A DNA stretch of 64,000 nt from Lachnospiraceae bacterium (lineage in GTDB: Bacteria; Bacillota; Clostridia; Lachnospirales; Lachnospiraceae), in NCBI GenBank assembly GCA_015057005.1, contig SVFF01000001.1:529734-593733 (forward strand), given 5' to 3'. Positions 17,527 through 24,982 of the stretch are shown here, piece by piece (position 1 is the first letter of the stretch; the number at the start of each line of letters is the position of its first letter). A program made the position numbers and the translations under genes. The notes under the pieces are model-generated. The model saw nothing but the letters and a program-made list of their open reading frames with translations, was not told the origin of the DNA and made no database searches.

Positions 17527-17553
17527 AAGACGAAGCCTATATGACTTCGCCTT
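17527..17553 (-). terminator. Terminator after the L7/L12-like membrane protein gene
   Basis: On the minus strand AAGGCGAAG and CTTCGTCTT pair with one mismatch and are followed by ATTTTTGTG. It lies 22 bases downstream of the gene ending at 17576. The rest of 17327-17526 shows nothing I can interpret. Confidence 0.7.
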
Positions 17554-17575
17554 ACTTAATAAGCACACAATTTAC

Positions 17576-18142
17576 TTACTGAACTGTTCCTGTTTTTGCT
17601 TTTTTCTCTAAAATCAAATCTACATGATCCTTGGCCTCTTTTAAGCCCAATCCCGTTGCACTCCTATAATATTTAATTGCTTGCACTTTACTTTCCGCAT
17701 CATAATGTTCGAGGATGTAGGCTTCTACCTCTTCTATCGGCATCGGAATTATACTTTCCTCTGTTTGATTGCTTTCACTCTCGGAGTCTATATTCTCTAC
17801 AACTCCCTCAGCATTTACTATTCCACCATCTTTTGTACTATTCTCTTTCTTACTCTTTTTATTTTTTTTGAACAAACGATATATCTTACGAATAATAAGA
17901 AAGGCTCCCACAAACACTGCTAGCCATACTACAATGTTTAAAAACCCAGCTAAAAGACTTCCCAACAGACCAATTAACGCTCCACCAACATATACAATTA
18001 ATGCTGCCTCAACCGCAGCCACTAAAAAGCAACATATAAATTCCTTTACCAATCCCTTCCCTAAATCAAAATACAACACCCGAAAAATTTTGTGATAAAT
18101 AACCCAGTTTATAACTGCTAGTATCAAAATCCAAACTATCAT
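17576..18142 (-). CDS. Membrane protein with C-terminal L7/L12-like domain
   Basis: 188 residues. Three hydrophobic segments lie in the first 90 residues (WILILAVINWVIYH, ICCFLVAAVEAALIVYVGG, FLNIVVWLAVFVGAFLII), followed by a Lys-rich linker. The last 45 residues resemble the ribosomal L7/L12 C-terminal fold: KVQAIKYYRSATGLGLKEAK matches its I-K-x-x-R-x-x-TGLGLKEAK signature. In bacteria such domains also occur in membrane proteins unrelated to ribosomes. The function is unknown. Start ATG follows TGGAGG. Confidence 0.75.
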   Translation of the reverse strand: MIVWILILAVINWVIYHKIFRVLYFDLGKGLVKEFICCFLVAAVEAALIVYVGGALIGLLGSLLAGFLNIVVWLAVFVGAFLIIRKIYRLFKKNKKSKKENSTKDGGIVNAEGVVENIDSESESNQTEESIIPMPIEEVEAYILEHYDAESKVQAIKYYRSATGLGLKEAKDHVDLILEKKAKTGTVQ

Positions 18143-18369
18143 TTCTTTTCCTCCATTGTTATCCTCTGTTTTTTAATTTCTTTAACCAAACTTCCAACTT
18201 ATTTATTCCTTATCACTAAGTACTAAATTAATCTCTTCCTCCTTCACTTATATTCTCATAAGTTAAAATATCATTGTACTTTCGTCCATTATAGCAATAC
18301 TTGTGTATTTTGTAAATACTGCCTTACTATAATAAAATACTCTTATCAGAGAAACATATGGAGGTTTTT

Positions 18370-18654
18370 ATGTTTGGTGATCAAGTAAAAGCATTGCGTT
18401 CAGCCCGTAATTTAAGCCAGGTTCAGTTAGCCGAACAGTTAAATGTTACAAAGCAAACTGTCTGCAATTGGGAAAATAACAATATTCTGCCCTCTGTTGA
18501 TATGCTTGTCAAAATTGCTCTTTATTTCTCTGTCAGTACCGATTATTTGTTAGAATTAAATAACCGCCGATATCTGGAAATTACCGGCTTGTCTGATATT
18601 CAAGCAACTCACATACAATACCTTATAAATGACCTAACAGGAAAGACAAAATAG
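18370..18654 (+). CDS. Small XRE-family regulator
   Basis: 94 residues from the ATG at 18370, because GGAGG lies five bases upstream and the alternative ATG at 18358 would contain that site. Typical Cro/C1 helix-turn-helix: VKALRSARNLSQVQLAEQLN, TKQTVCNWENNNILPSVDML, ALYFSVSTDYLLEL. A short C-terminal tail follows. It is convergent with the next small gene and probably controls neighbouring leftward genes. Confidence 0.85.
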   Translation: MFGDQVKALRSARNLSQVQLAEQLNVTKQTVCNWENNNILPSVDMLVKIALYFSVSTDYLLELNNRRYLEITGLSDIQATHIQYLINDLTGKTK

Positions 18655-18679
18655 TCAGATTGTGGCTACTTTGTCTTTT
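18641..18679. terminator. Bidirectional terminator overlapping two convergent stops
   Basis: GAAAGACAAAATAGTCA and TGGCTACTTTGTCTTTT pair imperfectly around a 5-base loop. The stem contains the 3' ends of both the XRE gene and the 60-residue gene. Confidence 0.65.
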
Positions 18680-18848
18680 CTGTTACACTATCCTGCAGAA
18701 GTTGTATTGCATAATTATATCCCTCCATAAATGCCTCTTGCCGATTACTGTTATTTAACTCAACAATCCGCTGCTGGTATTTCTTCTTTTTATACCATTG
18801 CATTAATTTACATTGTCTACGATTTACGCTTTGTTTCTTTTTTCTCAT
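18666..18848 (-). CDS. Small basic hypothetical protein
   Basis: 60 residues, very rich in Lys, Arg and Gln at the N-terminus (MRKKKQSVNRRQ), with a helical C-terminal half (RQEAFMEGYNYAIQLLQDS). AAAGGA lies nine bases upstream of the ATG. A hairpin with a T-run ends only about 25 bases before the start, so expression may depend on read-through. Family unknown. Confidence 0.5.
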   Translation of the reverse strand: MRKKKQSVNRRQCKLMQWYKKKKYQQRIVELNNSNRQEAFMEGYNYAIQLLQDSVTEKTK

Positions 18849-18876
18849 AATGAATTCCTTTCTCGCAAAAAAATTA

Positions 18877-18904
18877 CCAGCTATAGCATTACGCTATAGC
18901 TGGT
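18877..18904 (-). terminator. Hairpin with T-run upstream of the 60-residue gene
   Basis: ACCAGCTATAGC and GCTATAGCTGGT form a perfect 12-base stem with a 4-base loop. On the minus strand it is followed by AATTTTTTTG. It can terminate leftward transcription from 19153-19557 and may act as an attenuator for the 60-residue gene. Confidence 0.7.
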
Positions 18905-18910
18905 TAGTTT

Positions 18911-19175
18911 ATCTAATGTCATAATTATAATATGTAATTCAGAAATTGAACTTTTACAATATCTAAAAAAATATGACTATGTACACAGACATGGCAATGT
19001 ACACAAACAATATAAAGAAAGAGAAAACAAGGCTGATACCTTTCACTCCTACCTTGCTTTTGTCCCTAAAGAACATATTACCTGGTCTACACAGAAGATG
19101 TATCATTACAACCAAGAAATTTATGAAAAAAATCAAAACACTCTACTACTTATTAAGAGACAATCGCTTCTATAA
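18911..19175 (+). pseudogene. Gene remnant without a start codon
   Basis: An open frame on the plus strand ends at a TAA at 19173-19175 and has no ATG until near its end. The amino-acid composition looks like a real protein: QYLKKYDYVHRHGNVHKQ, then ADTFHSYLAFVPKEHITW and QKMYHYNQEIYEKNQN. The 5' side runs into the hairpin at 18877-18904. I read this as the 3' part of a lost gene. The alternative ATG-started frame over the same bases looks less protein-like. Confidence 0.35.
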
Positions 19176-19557
19176 AAGAACATAATTCACAGAAGTTCAG
19201 ATTGCACCAATATTGATTATTTTTAAATTTACATTCCGGAAGTACATATTTGTCATGAAGATGTTCATATGTAGTAGCATTCATAAATAATTTAGTAATT
19301 CCTTTTGTAGGAATTACATATATTCCAACAGTCCTTTTACGTATACGCCCACTATACGAATTAGGATTAATATTGATACAAGGCTCTTTTCCAGAACTAA
19401 GTTCAACAGAATATTTCTGATCCTGTGAAAAGTGCCTTATTGCTGATACCAGTTCCCTTAAGCAGTGATTTTCGTCTTTATCCCATTTGCATTTATCAAA
19501 TTCATATTGTGCTGCCAGATTGGCATATTTTGTTGCGTTCTCTAATATATTGTTCAT
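19153..19557 (-). CDS. Hypothetical 134-residue protein
   Basis: No family recognised. The N-terminal part is helical (ILENATKYANLAAQYEFDK) and the rest is beta-rich with several Cys residues (CININPNSYSG, CKFKNNQYWCNLNFCELC). No signal peptide, so the cysteines may bind metal in the cytosol. It is last in a leftward group with 19587-21251 and is followed by the hairpin at 18877. Confidence 0.6.
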   Translation of the reverse strand: MNNILENATKYANLAAQYEFDKCKWDKDENHCLRELVSAIRHFSQDQKYSVELSSGKEPCININPNSYSGRIRKRTVGIYVIPTKGITKLFMNATTYEHLHDKYVLPECKFKNNQYWCNLNFCELCSFIEAIVS

Positions 19558-19586
19558 CGTTTATTCTCCATTATGATGCTTCAATT

Positions 19587-19859
19587 CTATGAATTTAACG
19601 CTGCTAGTAATCCTGGGCAAAATGCCTCTATATTATCCCCGCTCTCATATTCGTATAATTTATTTCCAGTTGCGGATCCTAAAATATGAATTTTTATTTC
19701 GCCGGTAGATTTGTTGAATATAATAGATTCTTTAGTTCTTGTTGTAGCTGCCATAGCCCATTTTTTTAATTGTTCGTACCCCATCGCTTCCAGAGAAGTA
19801 TCTATTTTTCCGGTTTTCTTATGAAATCTCACCAAGCAATACTCTTCATAATCGTTCAT
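19587..19859 (-). CDS. Hypothetical 90-residue protein
   Basis: The ATG at 19859 was chosen because GAAAGG lies about ten bases upstream; a longer frame from 19880 lacks a site. Sequence such as EEYCLVRFHKKTGKIDTSLE suggests a small alpha/beta protein. No family recognised. It is separated from the upstream gene by only 7 bases, so it is in the same operon. Confidence 0.6.
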   Translation of the reverse strand: MNDYEEYCLVRFHKKTGKIDTSLEAMGYEQLKKWAMAATTRTKESIIFNKSTGEIKIHILGSATGNKLYEYESGDNIEAFCPGLLAALNS

Positions 19860-19866
19860 ATTGTTT

Positions 19867-20811
19867 TTACCTTTCGTCAAATAAATTGGGAAAATCTATC
19901 TCAAAGATGAGTGTAAGTTCTTTGACCATTAGGTCGATCCAAATGATGTTTGGTGTCAGTTCATATCTTTCATTGGCAGGTGTATATCCAAACCTAACAC
20001 AATCTTCTATTTCGTCCAAAACATTCCACTCTTCATCAGTTGGGGCAACACAGCTAGAAAGCCCCATCTCATCTGCTAACGAAATCTCATCCAGCAAGTA
20101 CAGGTAGGCATCATCGCCACCGCCACTCAGATAAGTATCTCTATTATGTATGTTTGGGAAATTGATTGCCTCTTCAATGGACATATCATTATTTATTTCT
20201 TCCCATCTTTCCGGAATTGAATTATGCTCTCCTTCTAATACTCCACACATATATTCATTTAATTCAAGTAGAATTCTATGCAGGTTATATCGATTATACT
20301 TTTGCAGAGCAATACTATTCTGATCGATCAACATGTGTATACTTCGAATCAAGTAATCTACTTCTATGACATTTTTTTTGCAACGTTCAATATTTTCTTT
20401 TCTTGCGAGTTTAGGTGCATTGGTCATCTCCGAAACTTTATATAAAACCAATACACATTCCCCGAAAACTTTTTTAATGATAGTTTTTTCTTCATCGCCA
20501 AACATATTTTTATCTTCTTTTACGGGATTCATATCTATCAAAATCTCATGATAATCAATGCCCAAAAATTCTGAAATCATTTTCGCATTATCAATATGAC
20601 CAATACCATTCGCAGCAGACAGCCATTTATTTACCCGTTCTACTGTTAGTCCGGTTTGTTCTTCTAATTGAAGCAAAATACTGTTTTTTGTTATGTGTTT
20701 CTTTTTGTCTGTACGATCCGATAAAATTTGATTCAACGCATTAGGATCAAATTGATATCTTTTGCCAGTTTCCTCTTCTACTAAAATTCTTGGTGTTATT
20801 GATTTTGCCAT
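19867..20811 (-). CDS. Hypothetical protein with N-terminal helix-turn-helix
   Basis: 314 residues. Residues about 25-95 look like an XRE-type fold: ILSDRTDKKKHITKNSILLQ, VERVNKWLSAANGIGHIDNA, ISEFLGIDYHEIL. The rest is helical and acidic with no recognised domain. It may be a repressor with a large sensor part. It heads, or lies within, the leftward group that also contains a second small HTH protein and the relaxase-like gene. Confidence 0.6.
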   Translation of the reverse strand: MAKSITPRILVEEETGKRYQFDPNALNQILSDRTDKKKHITKNSILLQLEEQTGLTVERVNKWLSAANGIGHIDNAKMISEFLGIDYHEILIDMNPVKEDKNMFGDEEKTIIKKVFGECVLVLYKVSEMTNAPKLARKENIERCKKNVIEVDYLIRSIHMLIDQNSIALQKYNRYNLHRILLELNEYMCGVLEGEHNSIPERWEEINNDMSIEEAINFPNIHNRDTYLSGGGDDAYLYLLDEISLADEMGLSSCVAPTDEEWNVLDEIEDCVRFGYTPANERYELTPNIIWIDLMVKELTLIFEIDFPNLFDER

Positions 20812-20838
20812 ATCTAAATCCCGTTCCCTTCTTTGTAT

Positions 20839-21030
20839 TCATTGTTCATGCGCATTTCTTAATGTATCTTTATCATACATCCGGATTGTCCGAAAAGAAA
20901 GCGAGAAATAATCTTCTATTTCTCCATTAAAATCTCCAAACTTTTTATAATTTCTCAAACAGTTCATGAAATACTTAAGAATGATAGTTTCTGCTAAAGC
21001 TATAGCCCTTTTTACTAGATACCCTTTCAT
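20839..21030 (-). CDS. Small hypothetical protein
   Basis: 63 residues from the ATG at 21030 behind GGGGGATAC. A longer frame from 21057 would overlap the upstream stop. The opening MKGYLVKRAIALAETIIL faintly recalls SpoIIID-type regulators, but the helix-turn-helix is not convincing, so I leave it unassigned. It follows the XRE-like gene in the operon. Confidence 0.5.
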   Translation of the reverse strand: MKGYLVKRAIALAETIILKYFMNCLRNYKKFGDFNGEIEDYFSLSFRTIRMYDKDTLRNAHEQ

Positions 21031-21053
21031 TATGTATCCCCCTACTCGTATTC

Positions 21054-21251
21054 TCATTCCACATATTCTATAATATCTTCTGGACTACAGTCAATCACTT
21101 CACATATACGTCTGCACACATCATAAGATATTGCACTCCCCTGCTTCATTCGGGTCAAAGTAGTGGCCGATATGCCTGCCCTTCTCATCAAATCCTTTCG
21201 TTCCATGCCAAGATCAATCATTTTTTTCCATAGGTTGTTATAACTATACAT
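21054..21251 (-). CDS. Small XRE-type helix-turn-helix protein
   Basis: 65 residues of a compact Cro/C1-type domain: MIDLGMERKDLMRRAGISAT, TLTRMKQGSAISYDVCRRIC, EVIDCSPEDIIEYVE. This small form is common in Firmicutes mobile elements. It is the third gene of the leftward RHH/relaxase-like/HTH set, 16 bases after the relaxase-like gene. The parallel set at 24983-25941 also ends with a small DNA-binding protein. Confidence 0.8.
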   Translation of the reverse strand: MYSYNNLWKKMIDLGMERKDLMRRAGISATTLTRMKQGSAISYDVCRRICEVIDCSPEDIIEYVE

Positions 21252-21267
21252 GCGTTACCTCCCGTTG

Positions 21268-21801
21268 TTAATTTGTATCTGATGGTGATATATAATTACC
21301 TTTATTGTTATTTTCATTTTTAAATAAGACAGAATCACCCATTTTAAAGCTTACACGCTCTCCACAAGCACTCTTTATAATCTGTCCCAATGTAATATAA
21401 CCGTTATTATTGTCCTTAAATTTTCGGTTCGAATTATAAGAATATGCATTTATAACAAAATCCGTTTTGAAACAGTCCCCATCTTTTCTTGTTACTGCTA
21501 CAGTTTGATAATCTTTTCCCAAATAATCCAGTATTTTCTCACAAGCTCCTACTGCCAATTCTTGACCCACATTATCTCCATATCGTAATTCACAATGATG
21601 CGCTTTCACATTCAAACAACCACCTTTGGCTTCCTGTACCATAAGGAAACAATCACTTATAGAATCAGCAGATGCAGTTACAACACCGCGGCTATTTCTA
21701 TCAACCACATTATCCGGTCTACTTTCCCAAACATAAGATATCATTTCTTGAACATCTGCTTCATTCTTTCTATTATTTCTGTACGCGATCAATTCAATCA
21801 T
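21268..21801 (-). CDS. Relaxase-fold protein with degenerate metal site
   Basis: 177 residues from the ATG at 21801, which overlaps the stop of the RHH gene by eight bases (ATGATTGA). The middle resembles the MobP/MobA relaxase core: VGQELAVGACEKILDYLGKD, then YQTVAVTRKDGDCFKTDF and VINAYSYNSNRKFKDN, where active relaxases read H-x-D-x-x-H-x-H-x-x-x-N. The histidines are replaced by Thr, Phe and Asp, so nicking activity is unlikely. The following tyrosine-rich strand and N-x-x-x-Y-x-x-L tail are retained. It may be a DNA-binding relaxosome partner, a regulator or a decayed relaxase. The homology is my own reading. Confidence 0.55.
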   Translation of the reverse strand: MIELIAYRNNRKNEADVQEMISYVWESRPDNVVDRNSRGVVTASADSISDCFLMVQEAKGGCLNVKAHHCELRYGDNVGQELAVGACEKILDYLGKDYQTVAVTRKDGDCFKTDFVINAYSYNSNRKFKDNNNGYITLGQIIKSACGERVSFKMGDSVLFKNENNNKGNYISPSDTN

Positions 21802-22096
21802 AATAACCACCATTCCTTTCCAATTCTATTACCAATGCCAAACTATTTTGGATTTCTTTCATCATCTCAGTATCATCCTTATTTCCATGGTTACGTCCCC
21901 ATTCCTCAATTTGGTCACACACCTGTACCAATGCCATTGTAAGTGCAGGTCTGTTAATTGTATCCGCCATGAATTGATTCAGGGCCATTCTGATTATTTG
22001 TGCTTTACTTAAATCCATTTCTTGCGCCAGTTCTTCAACTCTTTTCTGCATATCCGAAGTTACTGTTGCTGTCAATAAATTACTTTTTTGTGACAT
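21794..22096 (-). CDS. Ribbon-helix-helix DNA-binding protein (MobC-like)
   Basis: 100 residues. The N-terminal half is a ribbon-helix-helix: LLTATVTSDMQKRVEELAQE, then LSKAQIIRMALNQFM. The C-terminal helix probably oligomerizes. Such proteins bind oriT or their own promoter as relaxosome accessory factors. The stop codon overlaps the next start by eight bases, and the next gene is relaxase-like, which supports the mobilization reading. GGGAGG lies upstream of the ATG. Confidence 0.75.
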   Translation of the reverse strand: MSQKSNLLTATVTSDMQKRVEELAQEMDLSKAQIIRMALNQFMADTINRPALTMALVQVCDQIEEWGRNHGNKDDTEMMKEIQNSLALVIELERNGGYYD

Positions 22097-22171
22097 ATTT
22101 ATGTCCTCCCATCTGAATTTATTTTTTTACCAATATGTTACTAATCTGAAAGCATTTTCCGACAAAAAAAG

Positions 22172-22197
22172 AAAGCATACGCAAACGGCATGCTTTT
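22172..22197 (-). terminator. Terminator after the 185-residue gene
   Basis: On the minus strand AAAGCATGCCG and CGTATGCTTT pair imperfectly and are followed by CTTTTTTTGTC. It lies about 38 bases after the stop of the gene at 22235 and upstream of the RHH operon. Confidence 0.65.
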
Positions 22198-22234
22198 CTA
22201 TCAATGCAACATTACATCTATCACCTTCATTAAT

Positions 22235-22792
22235 TTACCTGATACTCCATAATATAGCATCTATTTTCTTAATATCTGAAATCCATTTATAATCCGGCAA
22301 GGCCTTGTCAAAGGCCGCCAAACACTCTTCTGCTTTTATTGTATGTAGAAACGTTTCATACCATAGCTCAATGTCATGGTATAATTGTATAGCATTGTTC
22401 AATTTTGCCTCCTGCGTGCTACCTATTATTTTTAAGGACAGATTTTGTAAAACATATCGGTCCCATATCGGCTTCTCTGGATTTATAGTAGCCAGCATTT
22501 TACTCGAAAAAGATGCTTCAATATTTCCCGTCTTATGATACAACTCCGTAATAATCTCACCAAACGTAATATCTTTATGCTTTACATTTTCAAACAGCGT
22601 ATAATATTCTCTACGCCACTGTTCATTGCACCGTACTAAATAGAAACCATTATACGATCTCTGAAAGTCTGGATCCTTAGATACATCTACGTTTTTCACC
22701 TTATCTATTATTGTTTTATATTGAATAAGGCCAAGGCTGGCAGCCAACCTCTCTTGCAAAATCTTATTGACATCAAAGTTCACATCCATCAT
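22235..22792 (-). CDS. Hypothetical 185-residue protein, HhH-GPD-like helical core
   Basis: Start ATG at 22792 has GGAG eight bases upstream. The sequence SFSSKMLATINPEKPIWDRY resembles a motif found in small helix-hairpin-helix/glycosylase-like helical proteins (S-K-x-L-x-x-I-N-P-x-x-P-I-W-D). The flanking FYLVRCNEQWRREYYTLFE is aromatic-rich. No catalytic residue can be identified, and family assignment is tentative. It is transcribed after the small membrane ORF at 22849. Confidence 0.55.
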   Translation of the reverse strand: MMDVNFDVNKILQERLAASLGLIQYKTIIDKVKNVDVSKDPDFQRSYNGFYLVRCNEQWRREYYTLFENVKHKDITFGEIITELYHKTGNIEASFSSKMLATINPEKPIWDRYVLQNLSLKIIGSTQEAKLNNAIQLYHDIELWYETFLHTIKAEECLAAFDKALPDYKWISDIKKIDAILWSIR

Positions 22793-22848
22793 ATCAGCCA
22801 CTCCAGTTTAGCAGCTTCTCTTCGAAGCATTATTTTCATATAAGACAG

Positions 22849-22971
22849 TTAGAACCTACGTCGTTTCCTATGGGAACCTCTCTTATTTCCTCCTGAGTAT
22901 TTCTTTGTTAGCTCGAATATCACTCCAAAGGGAATATAAATAATTGCGGCGATAATTAATAATAACGGCAT
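22849..22971 (-). CDS. Small membrane protein (40 residues)
   Basis: ATG at 22971 follows AGAGGAGAG. The product starts with one hydrophobic segment (MPLLLIIAAIIYIPFGVIF) and ends with a strongly basic tail rich in Arg, Lys and His, so the tail should stay in the cytosol. An extended -10 promoter lies about 50 bases upstream. No family recognised. Candidate roles are a membrane peptide toxin or a small regulator; neither is shown. Confidence 0.55.
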   Translation of the reverse strand: MPLLLIIAAIIYIPFGVIFELTKKYSGGNKRGSHRKRRRF

Positions 22972-23022
22972 AATTATGTACTCTCCTCTCATATCTCCCG
23001 GACTCTTACATATTCCGTTTTC

Positions 23023-23031
23023 ATTATATCA
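23023..23031 (-). promoter_or_regulatory. Extended -10 promoter for the 22971-22235 transcript
   Basis: The minus strand reads TGATATAAT, an extended -10 with a perfect TATAAT. Just upstream is TTTACA within the TTTACAAAATAG sequence, slightly far for a classical -35. Related TTTGTAAAT blocks occur before other units of the element. Confidence 0.45.
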
Positions 23032-23070
23032 TGTATATTTTTCTATTTTGTAAATCTGCTTGCTATATGG

Positions 23071-23895
23071 TTATTTTTTATTTTGCATGCTTCCTGAGAT
23101 CTTTGTTGTTTTCGTATCCGCCAACACCCCCTTAACAGCACCACCAATTTTAGGAGTTATCTTTTTCTGGATATATGCTTTCGCGCATTGTGCTGCAAGG
23201 CTCTCTATCTTTCTACGCGTTTCCGGTTCTTCCAATATCTGCAGGGCTTTTCCTGCGTAATCCAAAACGTACTCTTTGCCGTCCTGAATATATAATTCCG
23301 CAACACCTTTTCCTTGTTCCAGGAGTGCCTGAAGCGGTGTGATGTGGCGCTCGTCCTTATTGATCACATACCATCCATCAATATGTTCTTCTACATATAC
23401 TCCCTGCCGCTTTAACATAGCAACCACTTCGGTGCTGTATACTACAAGATACACATCCGTTAACCGGTTCATGGCATCGTAACTTTTAATGCTTTCCTTT
23501 GCGATGTGGTACGCCAGTTCCAGATCAAAGCCGTTATTACCAGAACATAACAGCGGAATCGCAATGGAGCGACACTGTAGGTCGTCCGCCATTACAAGAG
23601 CCGACAAATAGGCCTTACTTAGCATTTCGATCTCTCCATGCTCCCCATCGGTCCACTTAGGCACAACAGAATGTAATATAAAGCTGGCATCCAAGCCATA
23701 GGCTTCGGTAACTACCGTATTTCCAACGGCTGTCTTTCCGATTTTCTTACAAGCAGCCTCTAGCTCCTTTCTTCCCGCCTTCTCAAAAATTGCCTTTGAG
23801 GTACCACTGCCTATTTTTAACCCAGTGTTTGCAGGAAGAACAACCGCGTCCACTTCCATATTTGTGATATCGTTTCTAATCAGTTTGTATTCCAT
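23071..23895 (-). CDS. Macro domain protein (ADP-ribose binding/hydrolysis)
   Basis: 274 residues. The first 150 form a macro domain: NDITNMEVDAVVLPANTGLK, GSGTSKAIFEKAGRKELEAA, GNTVVTEAYGLDASFILHSV and IAIPLLCSGNNGFDLELAYH, with the phosphate-binding GNNGF loop. Macro domains bind ADP-ribose and related NAD products and often remove ADP-ribose or acetyl groups. The C-terminal 120 residues are helical and end in a basic tail, function unknown. On an accessory element this may reverse host ADP-ribosylation or bind NAD-derived defence signals; that is inference. Confidence 0.88.
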   Translation of the reverse strand: MEYKLIRNDITNMEVDAVVLPANTGLKIGSGTSKAIFEKAGRKELEAACKKIGKTAVGNTVVTEAYGLDASFILHSVVPKWTDGEHGEIEMLSKAYLSALVMADDLQCRSIAIPLLCSGNNGFDLELAYHIAKESIKSYDAMNRLTDVYLVVYSTEVVAMLKRQGVYVEEHIDGWYVINKDERHITPLQALLEQGKGVAELYIQDGKEYVLDYAGKALQILEEPETRRKIESLAAQCAKAYIQKKITPKIGGAVKGVLADTKTTKISGSMQNKK

Positions 23896-23993
23896 TCCTT
23901 ATTCCTTCTTTCGTTCAGCTCTTGAAAACACCTTTCGATGTGTTTTCTATCTGCGAGAATCTTCAGTTTCTCTACCGATTCTTTCCATACTTA

Positions 23994-24326
23994 TTATCTT
24001 ATCAATCGGAGTAATATATCATAATTACGTACTGCCCCCTCTTTATGAGACTTCCACAATTCATTTCTCCGATCAATATCAAAATTGGATGTGCAAATCA
24101 GCTCATTGTACTCCCTGATTTTTTTATAAAAAAACTCACGTTGCTTTTCTGATACGATTCTTACGTCTATCCAGTCTTCTCCAAAATCTTCTACATCACA
24201 ATAATCCGCAATATACCATATGAACGCTTCCCACGTGATATCTTCTTCCGAGTGTAACCAATAGTACACTTTTTGCTTGCTGATTTTATTTATACCACTT
24301 GTAAAACCATATCCCAAATCAATCAT
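23994..24326 (-). CDS. Hypothetical 110-residue protein
   Basis: Start ATG at 24326 follows GAGGT. The sequence is acidic and aromatic-rich (VYYWLHSEEDITWEAFIWYI, DYCDVEDFGEDWIDVRIVSE) and probably alpha/beta. No family recognised. It precedes the macro domain gene in the same orientation with about a 100-base gap. Confidence 0.55.
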   Translation of the reverse strand: MIDLGYGFTSGINKISKQKVYYWLHSEEDITWEAFIWYIADYCDVEDFGEDWIDVRIVSEKQREFFYKKIREYNELICTSNFDIDRRNELWKSHKEGAVRNYDILLRLIR

Positions 24327-24653
24327 CTTCTACCTCGCAATTCCTCTTTTCAATATGATATAAGTAAATCCTTTGCTCATTTCTTATCCTCTTTATATGC
24401 TATCACAAAACGGTTCCCAATGTGAATAGATATTCACAAATAAATTTCCAATACTATTTAATAATGATACTAATAACATACTGATAAAAGCAAAGTATGA
24501 ATCAGGATCATAGGATAATATATAAGTAAATAGACAAGATACTATTGTATGTATGACAAGTATTATACCATCACAAGTACAGTTACAATGGAATATATCA
24601 TATACCAACTGCCAGACGGCATTTACCAGGGTAAAATTTACCTTATGTATTCC
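24327..24653. other. Non-coding or decayed stretch upstream of the mobilization operon
   Basis: No convincing gene. A leftward frame at about 24393-24608 has TM-like sequence (YFAFISMLLVSLLNSIGNLF) but starts only at a TTG without a ribosome binding site; it may be a remnant. A rightward frame from 24549 runs through the hairpin at 24654 and is not protein-like after it. Confidence 0.4.
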
Positions 24654-24677
24654 GAAAGCGCCTGTTTAGGTGCTTTC
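24654..24677 (+). terminator. Strong hairpin upstream of the RHH-relaxase operon
   Basis: GAAAGCGCC and GGTGCTTTC form a 9-base stem with one G-T pair around TGTTTA. On the plus strand it is followed by ACTTTTTCTG. It reads as a rightward terminator; no certain gene precedes it, so it may instead belong to the transfer-origin region. Confidence 0.55.
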
Positions 24678-24774
24678 ACTTTTTCTGTTTGTAGAAAATG
24701 TACACACAAGATAAACTCATTACCATTATTACATATTTGTTATCATTTTTTGTAAATATAAATTCAATTACAGT

Positions 24775-24803
24775 AATACACGTTATTTAGACTTACGTGT
24801 ATT
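24775..24803 (+). other. Candidate transfer origin (inverted repeat upstream of relaxase operon)
   Basis: AATACACGT (24775-24783) and ACGTGTATT (24795-24803) are a perfect 9-base inverted repeat with an 11-base spacer. It lies in the intergenic DNA 180 bases before the RHH-relaxase operon, followed by GTTTGCTGCGC. Origins of MobP-type elements usually consist of an inverted repeat plus a nick site next to the relaxosome genes. The nick position cannot be given. Confidence 0.35.
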
Positions 24804-24982
24804 TGTTTGCTGCGCTTTTATGATAAATAATATCATTTGCCCTACACCTCGCCAGAGATCTACCACCTTACCTCTATATTCTTATATTAATCCCGTACAC
24901 TCATCAAGTACATAATTCACCAAAATCAATTATAAAAAACTACTAACATAACGATAAAATCAAAAGAAAGGAACATATACCT

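Noticed and set aside
18358..21251. Toxin-antitoxin pairs among the small HTH and unknown genes
   Set aside because: No recognisable toxin fold accompanies the HTH proteins; adjacency alone is insufficient.
24393..24755. Two opposing small frames before the mobilization operon
   Set aside because: One starts only at TTG without a site, the other reads through a strong hairpin; neither is convincing as a gene.
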